The translations under genes were made by a program, and so were the position numbers. 64,000 nucleotides of DNA from Duganella sp. OV510 (lineage in GTDB: Bacteria; Pseudomonadota; Gammaproteobacteria; Burkholderiales; Burkholderiaceae_D). This document shows positions 54,742 through 63,990 of this stretch, piece after piece. Location of the stretch: the NCBI RefSeq assembly GCF_900100205.1, contig NZ_FNEQ01000005.1:310001-374000 (forward strand), read 5' to 3'. Numbering within the stretch: the stretch's first letter is position 1; every line of letters begins with the position of its first letter. The notes under the pieces were generated by a model. The model had not been told where the DNA came from. It saw only the letters and a program-made list of their open reading frames with translations, and did no database searches.

Positions 54742-55602
54742 ATGAAAATCTCCCTCAAATCCGTCCTCGTCGCCAGCATGATGCTGGCCGCTTCCTGGTC
54801 CCATGCACAGTCGGCCGATCACGTGTTCCGCGTCTCCGCCATTCCAGACGAAGCGCCGACCGAGCTGCAGCGCAAGTTCAAGCCGCTGGGCGAATACCTG
54901 GAGAAGAAGATCGGCATGAAGGTCGAGTTCACGCCAGTGACCGATTACGCCGCCTCGGTGGAAGCGCTGATCAACAAGAAAGTCGACATGGTCTGGTTCG
55001 GCGGCTTCACCTTCGTGCAAGCGAATGACCGCAGCAAGGGCGCCATCACGCCGCTGGTGCAGCGTACCGAAGACGAGAAATTCCGCTCGGTGTTCGTCAC
55101 CACCAACAAAAGCATCAACAGTCTGAATGACCTGAAAGGCAAGACGCTGAGCTTTGGCTCCGAGTCGTCGACCTCCGGCCACCTGATGCCGCGCTACTAC
55201 CTGCTGGCCGCGAAAATCAATCCGGACACAGACCTGAAACGCATCGCCTTCTCCGGCGCGCATGACGCCACCGTAGCTGCTGTTGCTGGCGGCAAGGTCG
55301 ATGCCGGCGCGTTGAATATCTCGGTCTGGGAGAAACTGATCGAGGCAAAGAAGGTTGATCCTAACGTGGTACGCGTGTTCTACACCACGCCAGGCTACTA
55401 CGACTACAACTGGTCGGTGCGCACCGACATGAACGCGGACCTGAAGAAAAAGCTGAGCGACGCCTTCCTGGCACTGGACATCAACAAGCCGGAAGACAAG
55501 GCCATCATGGACCTGCAGCGCACCGTCAAGTTCATCCCGACCAAAGTCGACAACTACAAGAACATCGAAGCGGCAGCGAAGAACGCCGGCCTGCTGAAGT
55601 AA
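54742..55602 (+). CDS. PhnD-like ABC substrate-binding protein (putative selenate/oxyanion)
   Basis: 286 residues from the ATG at 54742, which begins the signal peptide (MKISLKSVLVASMMLAASWSHA). The mature part, FRVSAIPDEAPTELQRKFKPLGEYLEKK, VEALINKKVDMVWFGGFTFVQA and GSESSTSGHLMPRYYL, belongs to the phosphate/phosphonate/phosphite-binding PhnD superfamily. As I recall, this clade is annotated as putative selenate-binding, which would match selD and the senA-like gene nearby. Ligand unproven. First of five genes in one operon. Confidence 0.85.
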   Translation: MKISLKSVLVASMMLAASWSHAQSADHVFRVSAIPDEAPTELQRKFKPLGEYLEKKIGMKVEFTPVTDYAASVEALINKKVDMVWFGGFTFVQANDRSKGAITPLVQRTEDEKFRSVFVTTNKSINSLNDLKGKTLSFGSESSTSGHLMPRYYLLAAKINPDTDLKRIAFSGAHDATVAAVAGGKVDAGALNISVWEKLIEAKKVDPNVVRVFYTTPGYYDYNWSVRTDMNADLKKKLSDAFLALDINKPEDKAIMDLQRTVKFIPTKVDNYKNIEAAAKNAGLLK

Positions 55603-56424
55603 ATGCCAACGTATCAACTGCAAGACCTGACCGTCCGCCATCTCGGCGGGCGTTCAACTCCCGCGCTGCAAGCGATCAACCTGACCATCGAACAAGGCGA
55701 GCAACTGGCCCTGATCGGTCCTTCCGGCGCCGGCAAGACCACCTTGCTGGCAACGCTGTCCCTGTCGCACAAGCCATCCGAAGGCAGCTTTAACGCCTTC
55801 GGTGTGGCGCCATGGTCGCTCAGTGAAGCGGCGCGCCACCGCTTGCGCGCGCAGCTGTTCCTGGCGCCGCAGACGCCGCCACTGCCGCCGCGCCAGCGCG
55901 TGGTGACGGCGGCACTGGCCGCACGCCTGCCGCAATGGAGCGTGTGGCGTGCGCTCGTCTCGCTGTTCAAGCCAGAAGATCCGGAAGCCGCGTGGCAGGC
56001 GCTGTCGCGCTTCAACCTCGGCGACAAGCTGTATTCGCGCGTTGACCGCCTGTCCGGTGGTGAGCGCCAGCGTTGCGGCCTGGCCCGCCTGCTGCTGTCA
56101 CCGGCCAAGGCGCTGCTGGTGGACGAGCCACTGTCGGCGCTCGATCCGGCGCTGTCTGAACTAACCCTGACCACCTTGCGCGACGAAGCCAAGGCGCGCA
56201 ACGCCACACTGATTTGCAGCCTGCACCAGGTGGACCTGGCGCTGGGCCACTTCCCGCGCATCGTCGCCTTGCGCGACGGCCGCATCGCCTTCGATCTGCC
56301 GCGCGAGCAAGTGACGCCGCAGATGATCGCCGCGCTGTATCAGGGCGAACAGCCTGCAGACAGCGCGCCACCAGCCGGCGACGATCCGATGGCGGTCAAA
56401 CTCGGCGTGGGCGCCTGCCTGTAA
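55603..56424 (+). CDS. PhnC-like ABC transporter ATP-binding protein
   Basis: 273 residues, starting right after the binding-protein stop. Walker A GPSGAGKTT, signature LSGGERQRCGLARLLL, Walker B ALLVDEPLSALDP and the switch His in CSLHQVDLAL. ATPase of the PhnC type that powers the two permeases that follow. The stop and the next ATG share one base (TAATG). Confidence 0.92.
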   Translation: MPTYQLQDLTVRHLGGRSTPALQAINLTIEQGEQLALIGPSGAGKTTLLATLSLSHKPSEGSFNAFGVAPWSLSEAARHRLRAQLFLAPQTPPLPPRQRVVTAALAARLPQWSVWRALVSLFKPEDPEAAWQALSRFNLGDKLYSRVDRLSGGERQRCGLARLLLSPAKALLVDEPLSALDPALSELTLTTLRDEAKARNATLICSLHQVDLALGHFPRIVALRDGRIAFDLPREQVTPQMIAALYQGEQPADSAPPAGDDPMAVKLGVGACL

Positions 56425-57305
56425 TGGCCGCCACACTGAACCCACGCCACGGCAGCAACGGCCGCGATGGCAAGCCCGCCGTCAGCCATGCCATACACCG
56501 CGACCCGGCGCTGCGCGGCCGCGTCATCGCCATCATCCTCGCGCTGGTGGTGCTGTGGCCAACGCTGGTGGTCACTGAATTCAAGCCATGGATACTGTTT
56601 GATGAACAGAGCCTGGGCGCCACCGGCCGCTTCCTGGTCGACTTCCTGGTGCCGGCCCACAGCGCCGAGTTCCTGGACATGCTGCTGCGCGAAACCTGGA
56701 ACACCATCGCCATCGCCACCGCCGGCCTGGCGCTCGCGCTGCTGGGCGCCATTCCGGCCACGCTGATCATCAACGAACAGCTGTCGATTTCCGCACTGGG
56801 CACCGGCCGCATGCGCCCGGTCGCCATCGCCGTGCGCCAGGCGGTGCGCTGGCTGCTGGTGATATTGCGCTCGGTGCCGGAGCTGGTGTGGGCGCTGCTG
56901 TTCGTGCGCATCATCGGCCTCGGCCCCACCGCTGGCGTGCTGGCCATCGCCCTCACCTACTGCGGCATGCTGGGCAAGGTCTACGCCGAGATTCTCGAAT
57001 CGTCCGACGCCCATGCCAGCGATACGCTGCTGGCGAATGGCGCCGGGCGTCTCAACGCGCTGCTGTATGGCGCGCTGCCGGAAGCTGCGGCGGAACTGAT
57101 GTCGTACACCGTCTACCGCTGGGAGTGCGCGATACGCGGCTCGGTGGTGATGGGTTTTGTCGGTGCCGGCGGCCTCGGTCAGCGCATGGATGAATCGATG
57201 AAGATGCTGGCCGGCGCTGAAGTCAGTTCGATGCTGCTGGTGTTCGTGCTGCTGGTGGCGCTGGCCGACCAGTTCTCCAAAGTGCTGCGCCGGAGGCTGG
57301 GATGA
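56424..57305 (+). CDS. PhnE-like ABC transporter permease
   Basis: 293 residues with about six membrane segments. LVILRSVPELVWALLFVRIIGLGPTAGVLAIALTYCGMLGKVYAEILE is the PhnE-type permease core with its ATPase-contact loop, and WECAIRGSVVMGFVGAGGLG is the second conserved block. Start at 56424 overlaps the ATPase stop; a longer upstream reading is in another gene's frame and is not used. Confidence 0.92.
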   Translation: MAATLNPRHGSNGRDGKPAVSHAIHRDPALRGRVIAIILALVVLWPTLVVTEFKPWILFDEQSLGATGRFLVDFLVPAHSAEFLDMLLRETWNTIAIATAGLALALLGAIPATLIINEQLSISALGTGRMRPVAIAVRQAVRWLLVILRSVPELVWALLFVRIIGLGPTAGVLAIALTYCGMLGKVYAEILESSDAHASDTLLANGAGRLNALLYGALPEAAAELMSYTVYRWECAIRGSVVMGFVGAGGLGQRMDESMKMLAGAEVSSMLLVFVLLVALADQFSKVLRRRLG

Positions 57306-58093
57306 ATCCGCATATACCCAAGCCGCCGCCGCGCGACTGGACCGTGCGCATCCTGATGCTGCTGGTGCTGCTGCTGATCGTCGCCAGCTTCGCCACGCTG
57401 CCGCTGAAGTGGCGCGAATTCTTCACCATCGAAGCCATCAACAGCACCATGGAACTGCTGGCCGGCTTCACGCCGCCGGAGACCGGCCTGCCCTTCCTCA
57501 CCCGGACCTTCTGGGCGGCGATTGAAACGCTGGCCATGTCCGGCCTCGGCACACTGCTGGCGGTGATCTTCGGCCTGGCCTTCTCGCTGCCGGCGTCGGG
57601 CCGCTTCGGCGCCGCGCCACGCGCCGCCATGCGCGCCGTGCTCAACGTGCTGCGTTCGATACCGGAACTGGTGTGGGCCTCCATCATGCTGATCGCCGCC
57701 GGCCTCGGTCCGCTGGGTGGCGCATTGGCGCTGGCCGCGCACACCGCCGGCGTGCTGGGCCGCCTGTTCGCCGACTCGCTGGAGAACGCCACGCCGCTGC
57801 CGGAGCAAAGCCTGCGCACCAACGGCGCCAGCGCCACTGCGGCCTTCTTCTACGCCACGCTGCCGCAAACGCTGCCGCAGATGATGTCGTACACGCTGTA
57901 CCGCTGGGAGAACAACATCCGCGCCGCCGCGATTCTTGGCGTAGTGGGCGCCGGCGGTTTGGGACAGATGCTTAAATACCACCTGTCGCTGTTCCAGATG
58001 CCGCTGGCCGCCACCGTCATCATCGCCATGCTGTTGCTGGTGGCGCTGGTCGATGGCGTCAGCTTTGCCATGCGCCGCGCCCTGACAAGATGA
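57302..58093 (+). CDS. Second PhnE-like ABC transporter permease
   Basis: 263 residues, overlapping the previous gene by four bases (ATGA). AVLNVLRSIPELVWASIMLIAAGLGPLGGALALAAHTAGVLGRLFADSLEN and YRWENNIRAAAILGVVGAGGLGQML are the same two blocks as in its partner, so the two probably form a heterodimeric channel. Confidence 0.92.
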   Translation: MNPHIPKPPPRDWTVRILMLLVLLLIVASFATLPLKWREFFTIEAINSTMELLAGFTPPETGLPFLTRTFWAAIETLAMSGLGTLLAVIFGLAFSLPASGRFGAAPRAAMRAVLNVLRSIPELVWASIMLIAAGLGPLGGALALAAHTAGVLGRLFADSLENATPLPEQSLRTNGASATAAFFYATLPQTLPQMMSYTLYRWENNIRAAAILGVVGAGGLGQMLKYHLSLFQMPLAATVIIAMLLLVALVDGVSFAMRRALTR

Positions 58094-58773
58094 CTATGCT
58101 CGAACTTCGCCAGCTCTCCAAATCCTACAACGGCCGTCCGGTGCTGGACCGTCTGTCATGGGCCTTTCAGGCTGGCGAATTTGTCTCCATCATGGGCGAC
58201 TCCGGCGTGGGCAAATCAACGCTGCTGAACCTGATCGCCGGCCTCGATACGCCGGACGCCAATGGCGGCTCGCCGATCATCGTTGACGGCATTCCGATGT
58301 CCGGCCTGGATGACGATGCCGCGACCCGACTGCGGCGCGCGCGCATGGGCTTTATCTTCCAGGCTTTCCACGTGCTGCCGCACCTGACCTTGCTGCAAAA
58401 CGTCGCCCTGCCGCTGCTGCTGAACGGCCTGCCGACGCAGCGCGCCGCCGAGATGCTGGAAGCGGTGGGCCTTGGCTGCCGCGAACACGACTTCCCGCAT
58501 CAAATCTCCGGCGGACAAATGCAGCGTGTGGCGATCGCCCGCGCGCTGGTGCACCGCCCGGCGCTGGTGCTGGCCGACGAACCTACCGGCAATCTCGACC
58601 CGGATACCGCCGACGCCATCCTCACCCTCTTGCAACGTGAAATCAAGGCCACCGGTGCGTGCGCGATCATGGTGACACATTCGCAACACGCTGCCAAAAA
58701 GACAGACAAAATCCTACATTTGTCCTCAACAGGCTTAAAAGAAACAACAATCGTCAACCCGTTTGCGCAATAA
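58090..58773 (+). CDS. LolD/MacB-type ABC ATPase without a permease
   Basis: 227 residues, overlapping the second permease by four bases. Walker A GDSGVGKST, signature ISGGQMQRVAIARAL, Walker B LVLADEPTGNLDP, and SHSQHA-like switch His; length and PTGNLD are typical of LolD/FtsE/MacB-type ATPases. No matching FtsX-like permease is in the window, so it is an odd fifth member of a PhnCDE-type operon. Role unclear. Confidence 0.88.
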   Translation: MTMLELRQLSKSYNGRPVLDRLSWAFQAGEFVSIMGDSGVGKSTLLNLIAGLDTPDANGGSPIIVDGIPMSGLDDDAATRLRRARMGFIFQAFHVLPHLTLLQNVALPLLLNGLPTQRAAEMLEAVGLGCREHDFPHQISGGQMQRVAIARALVHRPALVLADEPTGNLDPDTADAILTLLQREIKATGACAIMVTHSQHAAKKTDKILHLSSTGLKETTIVNPFAQ

Positions 58774-58952
58774 CTAACATAATTTATTTGTTAAACCCTG
58801 CACTTTTTTTTCATCCGTAGTATTATTGAATTAACTTGCATGGTTATTAAGAATGTTGAGTCGCGCACCACATTCAGACCTGAAAGTCTGTGGGCGCTAG
58901 CCTTGCCGGGAACGTACTTCTTTTAACGTTTAGAGCAAAGGAGGAGCAAACC

Positions 58953-59240
58953 ATGAACGTCCGTCAAAAGAAGCTGGAACTGATTGAAGCCATGAATCGC
59001 GCTCGGGCACTGGAACCATCCAGTTTTGTCCCGAACAAGCTTCTTGATACTTTGATCGAAAAGATGAACTTGAAAAACGATGCAGAGTTGTGCAGGGTAC
59101 TGGAAGTTCAGCCCCCGATTATCAGCAAGATCCGACACCGCAAGCTGGCAGTTGGTGCGACGATCCTGTTGCGTATGCACGAAAAATCAGACATCAGCAT
59201 TCGCGAGCTGAAAGATCTATCCACCGCGTCTATGCATTGA
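58953..59240 (+). CDS. Small helix-turn-helix-like DNA-binding protein
   Basis: 95 residues from the ATG at 58953, which follows the very strong ribosome binding site AAGGAGG at eight bases. The segment LKNDAELCRVLEVQPPIISKIRHRKLAVGATILLRMHEKSDISIRELKDL has a Cro/XRE-type helix-turn-helix layout. A hairpin CAGAC/GTCTG (58875-58890) lies in its 180-base AT-rich upstream region. The same protein recurs in related betaproteobacteria as far as I recall; target unknown. Confidence 0.75.
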   Translation: MNVRQKKLELIEAMNRARALEPSSFVPNKLLDTLIEKMNLKNDAELCRVLEVQPPIISKIRHRKLAVGATILLRMHEKSDISIRELKDLSTASMH

Positions 59241-59574
59241 ACAGAGTAGTTGTTCTTGCCATGCCAGGCGCCGGCATGCGGTATCCGGCGCCCCTTAAGC
59301 GCCAAAGCGATCAGCCCAAACCCCGCTGAAAGCTGCTTTCCCTGTTGAGCATTTCTCGTATTTCCAATTCCTTGATTTTCCCTCTGCGATCCATTCGACG
59401 GCCTCCTTACGCCTGCGCGCGCGTGTCTCTCTTCATCCGTCAGCAGTTCCGCCTTCCAGAAGCTTAAGCCTCGCCGCATGGATCAAGGGCAGGCATGATG
59501 ATCGCCGTAACATTTTGTTGCACGATACACGAAACGCATACGTCCAGCCTCCAGCAGAGGTCTATACTTTCCGC
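59241..59574. other. Noncoding stretch between HTH gene and DUF1800 gene
   Basis: 334 bases with no supported ORF. It contains GC-rich inverted repeats near 59258-59293 (ATGCC...GGCAT and GGCGCC pairs), possibly the end of the HTH transcript. A TATACT box at 59563-59568 lies six bases before the DUF1800 start, so that mRNA might begin at its ATG. Otherwise nothing recognised. Confidence 0.5.
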
Positions 59575-61098
59575 ATGAGAACGCCTATCGCCATTGCCGC
59601 CCTGCTCCTGCTGCTGGCAGGATGCGCCTCTACCACACCGCCGCAAGCGCCCGCCGATCCGGTGGCGCTGAGCGCCGCGCTGAACCGCATCACCTGGGGC
59701 GTCAGCACCAGCAGTTGGCAGCAGGCCGGCAAGACCGGCTACGACGCCTGGCTGGAGCAGCAACTGCATCCCGCCCCTGCGGTGCTGCCCGCCGCCGCAC
59801 AGGCGCAGATCGACGCCCTGACCATCTCGCAAAAACCGCTGCCGCAGCTGGTGCAGGAGCTGGAAGACCAGCGCCGCGACTACGACAAGGCCATGGTCGA
59901 CGATGAGGCCAAGAAAGCCGCACAGCGCGCTTACCAGCAGGAGCTGAGCCGCCTGGCGAAAGAAGCCGCCACCCGCTCGCTGCTGCGCGACCTGTACTCG
60001 CCCAACCAGCTGCAGGAGCAGATGACCTGGTTCTGGATGAACCACTTCAACGTCCACCAGGGCAAGAGCAACCTGCGCGTGCTGGTGGGCGACTACGAAG
60101 AACAGGCGATCCGCCCGCACGCGCTGGGCAAGTTCCGCGAACTGCTGGGGGCCACGCTGCGCCATCCGGCGATGATCCGCTACCTGGACAACGAACAGAA
60201 CGCCGCCAACCGCATCAACGAAAACTACGCACGCGAGATCATGGAGCTGCACACGCTGGGCGTCGACGGCGGCTACACGCAAAATGATGTGCAGCAGCTG
60301 GCGCGGATTCTCACCGGCGTTGGCGTCAACCTGACCGGCAAGATGCCCAATGTGCGCAAGGACAAGCAGGACCAGTATCTGCGCCAGGGCCTGTTCGAAT
60401 TCAATCCCGGCCGCCACGACTATGGCGACAAGCTGTTTCTCGGCCAGCAGGTCAAGGGACGCGGCCTGGCCGAAGTCGATGAAGCGCTGGACCGCCTGAG
60501 CCGCAGTCCCGCCACCGCACGCTACATCAGCCGCAAGCTGGCGATTTACTTCGTTGCCGACGAACCGCCGGCGCAGCTGGTGGAGCGCATGGCACAACGC
60601 TTCCAGTCCAGCGACGGCGACATCGCCGCCGTGCTGCGCGTGATGTTCACGGCGCCGGAGTTCACGCAATCGCTGGGCAAGAAGTTCAAGGACCCGGTGC
60701 ATTACGTGGTGTCGGCCGTGCGCCTCGCGTATGACGACAAGGTCATCCTCAACACCGGCCCGATGCTGAACTGGCTGAGCCGCATGGCCGAACCGCTGTA
60801 CGGCCGCCAGACGCCGGACGGCTACCCGCTGACACAGTCCGCCTGGGCCAGCCCCGGCCAGATGACCACCCGTTTTGAAATCGCCAAGGCCATTGGCGGT
60901 GGCGCGGCCGGCCTGTTCAAGAGCGAAGGCGCGCAGCCGCAGGAAAAGCCAGCCTTCCCGCAACTGGCCAACGCGCTGTACTACCAGTCGCTACAGCAAT
61001 CGCTGGCGCCGGCCACGCGCCAGGCGCTGGAACAGGCGGCCTCGCCGCAGGAGTGGAATACGCTGCTGCTGTCATCGCCGGAACTGATGCACCGCTAG
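59575..61098 (+). CDS. DUF1800 lipoprotein
   Basis: 507 residues from the ATG at 59575. Lipoprotein signal MRTPIAIAALLLLLAGCAS with lipobox LAGC. The body has AALNRITWGVSTSSW, MTWFWMNHFNVHQGK, NENYAREIMELHTLGVDGGYTQNDVQQLARILTG and HDYGDKLFLGQ, all DUF1800 features. Function unknown; usually encoded with a DUF1501 protein, as here. An AGAGG lies 14 bases upstream, far for a ribosome binding site. Confidence 0.9.
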   Translation: MRTPIAIAALLLLLAGCASTTPPQAPADPVALSAALNRITWGVSTSSWQQAGKTGYDAWLEQQLHPAPAVLPAAAQAQIDALTISQKPLPQLVQELEDQRRDYDKAMVDDEAKKAAQRAYQQELSRLAKEAATRSLLRDLYSPNQLQEQMTWFWMNHFNVHQGKSNLRVLVGDYEEQAIRPHALGKFRELLGATLRHPAMIRYLDNEQNAANRINENYAREIMELHTLGVDGGYTQNDVQQLARILTGVGVNLTGKMPNVRKDKQDQYLRQGLFEFNPGRHDYGDKLFLGQQVKGRGLAEVDEALDRLSRSPATARYISRKLAIYFVADEPPAQLVERMAQRFQSSDGDIAAVLRVMFTAPEFTQSLGKKFKDPVHYVVSAVRLAYDDKVILNTGPMLNWLSRMAEPLYGRQTPDGYPLTQSAWASPGQMTTRFEIAKAIGGGAAGLFKSEGAQPQEKPAFPQLANALYYQSLQQSLAPATRQALEQAASPQEWNTLLLSSPELMHR

Positions 61099-61108
61099 GA
61101 GACGCATG

Positions 61109-62281
61109 ATGAAACGCCGTACCCTGCTCAAAACCCTGGCTGCCGCGTCGGCTGCCTCGATGGCTGGCCAGCTATGGGCCGCACCTTCCAGCAAGACCCG
61201 CCTGCTGTTTGTCTTCATGCGCGGCGGCTACGACGCCACCAGCCTGCTGGTGCCGGTCTCCAGCCAGTATTACTACGAGGTGCGGCCGAATATCGCCATC
61301 GGCAAGGACGAGGCATTGGCGCTCGATGCCGACTGGGGCCTGCACCCGGTGCTGGCCGACACCATCCATCCGCTGTTCACCGCCGGCCAGGCTGCCTTCG
61401 TGCCGTTCGCCGGCACCGAGGACCTGTCGCGCAGCCACTTCGAAACGCAGGACAGCATCGAACTGGGCCAGGCGCTGCAAGGCTCGCGCGATTATCGGTC
61501 TGGCTTCCTCAACCGCCTCGCCGCCACGCTGAACGCCGACCGCGCCAACGCCATCTCTTTCACCGACCAGCTGCCGCTGATTATGCAGGGCGGCCTGCAA
61601 GTGCCCAACACGGCGCTGCGCAATGTCGCCAAGCCGGCGGTCGACGCCAGGCAGGCCAAGGCCATCGCCGCCATGTACGAAGGCACGGCGCTGGCGCAGC
61701 CGGTGCGCGACGGCTTTGCCGTGCGTGAGGACGTGATGAAGGAGATGATCGGCGAGATGAACGCCGCCAACCGCAACGCCATCAGCGCCAAAGGCTTTGA
61801 ACTGGAAGCACGCCGCATTGCCCGGCTGATGAAGGAGAAGTACAACATCGGCTTTGTCGACGTGGGCGGCTGGGACACCCACGTCGGCCAGGGCAACCGC
61901 AGCGGCTACCTGGCCAACCGGCTGGAGGAACTGGGGCGCGGCCTGGCCGGCTTTGCGCAGGAGATGGGGCCGGACTGGAACAACACCGTGGTGGTGGTGC
62001 TAAGTGAATTCGGCCGCACCTTCCGCGAGAACGGCAACCGTGGCACCGATCATGGCCACGGCAGCGTCTACTGGGTGCTGGGCGGTGGCGTCAACGGCGG
62101 CAAGGTGCGCGGCGAGCAGCAGCGCCTGGAGCAAAGCACGCTGTTCCAGAACCGAGACTATCCGGTGCTGAACGAGTACCGCGCCATGTTTGGCGGCCTG
62201 CTGGCGCGCATGTATGGCCTGAACGCCGGCCAGGTGGAGAAAATCTTCGGCACGCGCGGACGCGACCTGGGACTGGTGTAG
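61109..62281 (+). CDS. DUF1501 family protein, Tat-type signal
   Basis: 390 residues. Start at 61109 is seven bases after AGGAG (61106 only four). The N-terminus MKRRTLLKTLAAASAAS is a Tat-like signal. LLFVFMRGGYDATSLLVP, EDLSRSHFETQDSIELG, DVGGWDTHVGQG and VVVLSEFGRTFRENGNRGTDHGHGSVYWVLGG match DUF1501, an alkaline-phosphatase-like fold with metal-binding His/Asp residues. Follows the DUF1800 gene after ten bases, so a two-gene operon of exported proteins. Confidence 0.9.
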   Translation: MKRRTLLKTLAAASAASMAGQLWAAPSSKTRLLFVFMRGGYDATSLLVPVSSQYYYEVRPNIAIGKDEALALDADWGLHPVLADTIHPLFTAGQAAFVPFAGTEDLSRSHFETQDSIELGQALQGSRDYRSGFLNRLAATLNADRANAISFTDQLPLIMQGGLQVPNTALRNVAKPAVDARQAKAIAAMYEGTALAQPVRDGFAVREDVMKEMIGEMNAANRNAISAKGFELEARRIARLMKEKYNIGFVDVGGWDTHVGQGNRSGYLANRLEELGRGLAGFAQEMGPDWNNTVVVVLSEFGRTFRENGNRGTDHGHGSVYWVLGGGVNGGKVRGEQQRLEQSTLFQNRDYPVLNEYRAMFGGLLARMYGLNAGQVEKIFGTRGRDLGLV

Positions 62282-62284
62282 CGC

Positions 62285-63990
62285 TCACCCGTGGCCGCGC
62301 AGCCAGGCGGCGGCATCTGTCGGCGCCAGCGCCGGCGCATACAGGAAGCCCTGGAAGGAATTGCAGCCGGCAGCGTTGAGGAAGCTGGCTTGCGCCTCGT
62401 GCTCCACGCCTTCCGCCACCACTTCCAGCCCCAGCTCATGCGCCAGTTGCACCACCATCCTGACGACGGCGTTGGCGTCTTCATTATCCGGCACGTCGTG
62501 CAAAAAACTCTTGTCCAGCTTGATGGCGTTGACCGGCAGCGTACGCAGGTAGCTGAGCGATGAGTAGCCCGTGCCGAAGTCGTCCAGCGACAGGCGGAAG
62601 CCGCGTGCGCGCAGCGCCTGCACCACCCTGCTGCCGCTGCGATCCAGCTCGATGACATCGCGCTCGGTCAGCTCGATCTCGACATCGCCTGCCTGCAGGC
62701 CGTAATCGGACAGCGTGGCCATCAGCTGGTTCACATAACCGGCATTGCGCAACTCCTTGGCGCAAGTATTGATGCAGACACGCAGACCATCCAGCCCCGC
62801 TTGCCGCCACGCGCGCAACCGCGCGCATGCCTGGCGTGCCACCCGCACGCCGAGTTCCGGCAGCATGCCGATCTCGCCGGCCAGCACAATCGCATACTCG
62901 ACCGGTTGCCGTCCCATATAGCCGGGCAGGCGCAGCAGGGCTTCCATGGCAATGGTCTGGCCATCGGCGCCGAGGATGGGCTGGTAGGCCAGCGAACAGC
63001 CCTGCTCGCGCATCAGCCGGCGCATCTCGGTATGGTCGGCGTGCTTGCGGTGGGCCACCTGGTCCAGCTCGGCCGTTTAGTAGTGGTAGCAATTGCGGCC
63101 AGCTTCCTTGGCATGGTACAGCGCCAGGTCGGCTTTCTTCAGCAGCAGGTCCGGCGCTTCGGCATCCAGCGGACAAACGGCGATGCCGATGCTGGCGCTG
63201 ATGGCGATCTCGCGGTCGCCGATCTGGAATGGCCGCGACAACTCGGCCAGCAGCTTTTCCGCCAGCAGGCCGCCGGTGGACGGCGACGGCACGTTCTGCT
63301 GGATCAGCGCGAACTCATCGCCGCCCAGCCGCGCCACGAAGTCGCTTTCGCGGCACACCGCGCGCAGCCGTTGCGCCACCAGTTGCAACAGCAGGTCGCC
63401 GGCCTGATGGCCGAGCGCGTCGTTGACGTCCTTGAACTGGTCGAGGTCGATCATCAGCAACAGCAGCAACTGGCCGCTGCGCGCGGCAAACGACATCATT
63501 TCCGCCCGCCGCGCATCGAAGGCGGCGCGGTTGGCCAGCCCGGTCAGCACGTCGATCGTGGCCAGGCGGCGCACCTCGTCCTCGGCCAGCTTGCTGGCGG
63601 TGATGTCGCGCAGGATCTTCAGGTAGCCGGTCAGCGCACCGTCCGCGTCGCGTACCGGCGTCATCACACCGTCCGCCCAGAATAGCGAACCGCCGCGCCG
63701 CACATGCCAGCGGTAGTCGGCGGCGCTGCCGGCCAGCCGCGCGGTCAGCATCTCGCGCCGCAACTGATGCTCGGCGCGATCGCCCTGGGTGAACAGGCAA
63801 TCGCTGTGCTGGCCGAGTATGTCGGCCGCCGCATAGCCGAAAATCAGTTCGGCGCCAAGATCCAGCTGGTGACGACACCCCGCGTATCCGTCGTGAAGAT
63901 GGCGAAGTCGGCAACGTTCAGGTAAAACTGCTCCAGCAGCAGCCCGTGCGCCAGGCCGGGCGCGATCATGCGGTCGAGTTCGGAAGTCAT
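62285..63990 (-). pseudogene. PAS-GGDEF-EAL gene broken by a frameshift and an in-frame stop
   Basis: The ATG at 63990 opens a PAS domain (NVADFAIFTTDTRGVVTSW) that shifts frame near 63857-63863: one base of an expected Asn codon is missing and the first frame then ends within three codons. The other frame continues the PAS and a GGDEF domain (ARLGGDEFALI) until a TAA at 63077-63079. After that TAA the same frame continues with linker TAELDQVAHRKHADHTEMRR and a complete EAL domain (MEALLR, DDFGTGYSS, EGVE) to 62285. Separate translation of the EAL part from GTG 63058 is possible but has no good ribosome binding site. The true start may lie beyond the window. Confidence 0.75.

Noticed and set aside
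58953..59240. Prophage remnant signalled by the small HTH protein
   Set aside because: No integrase, attachment repeats or phage structural genes around it; the protein seems chromosomally conserved.
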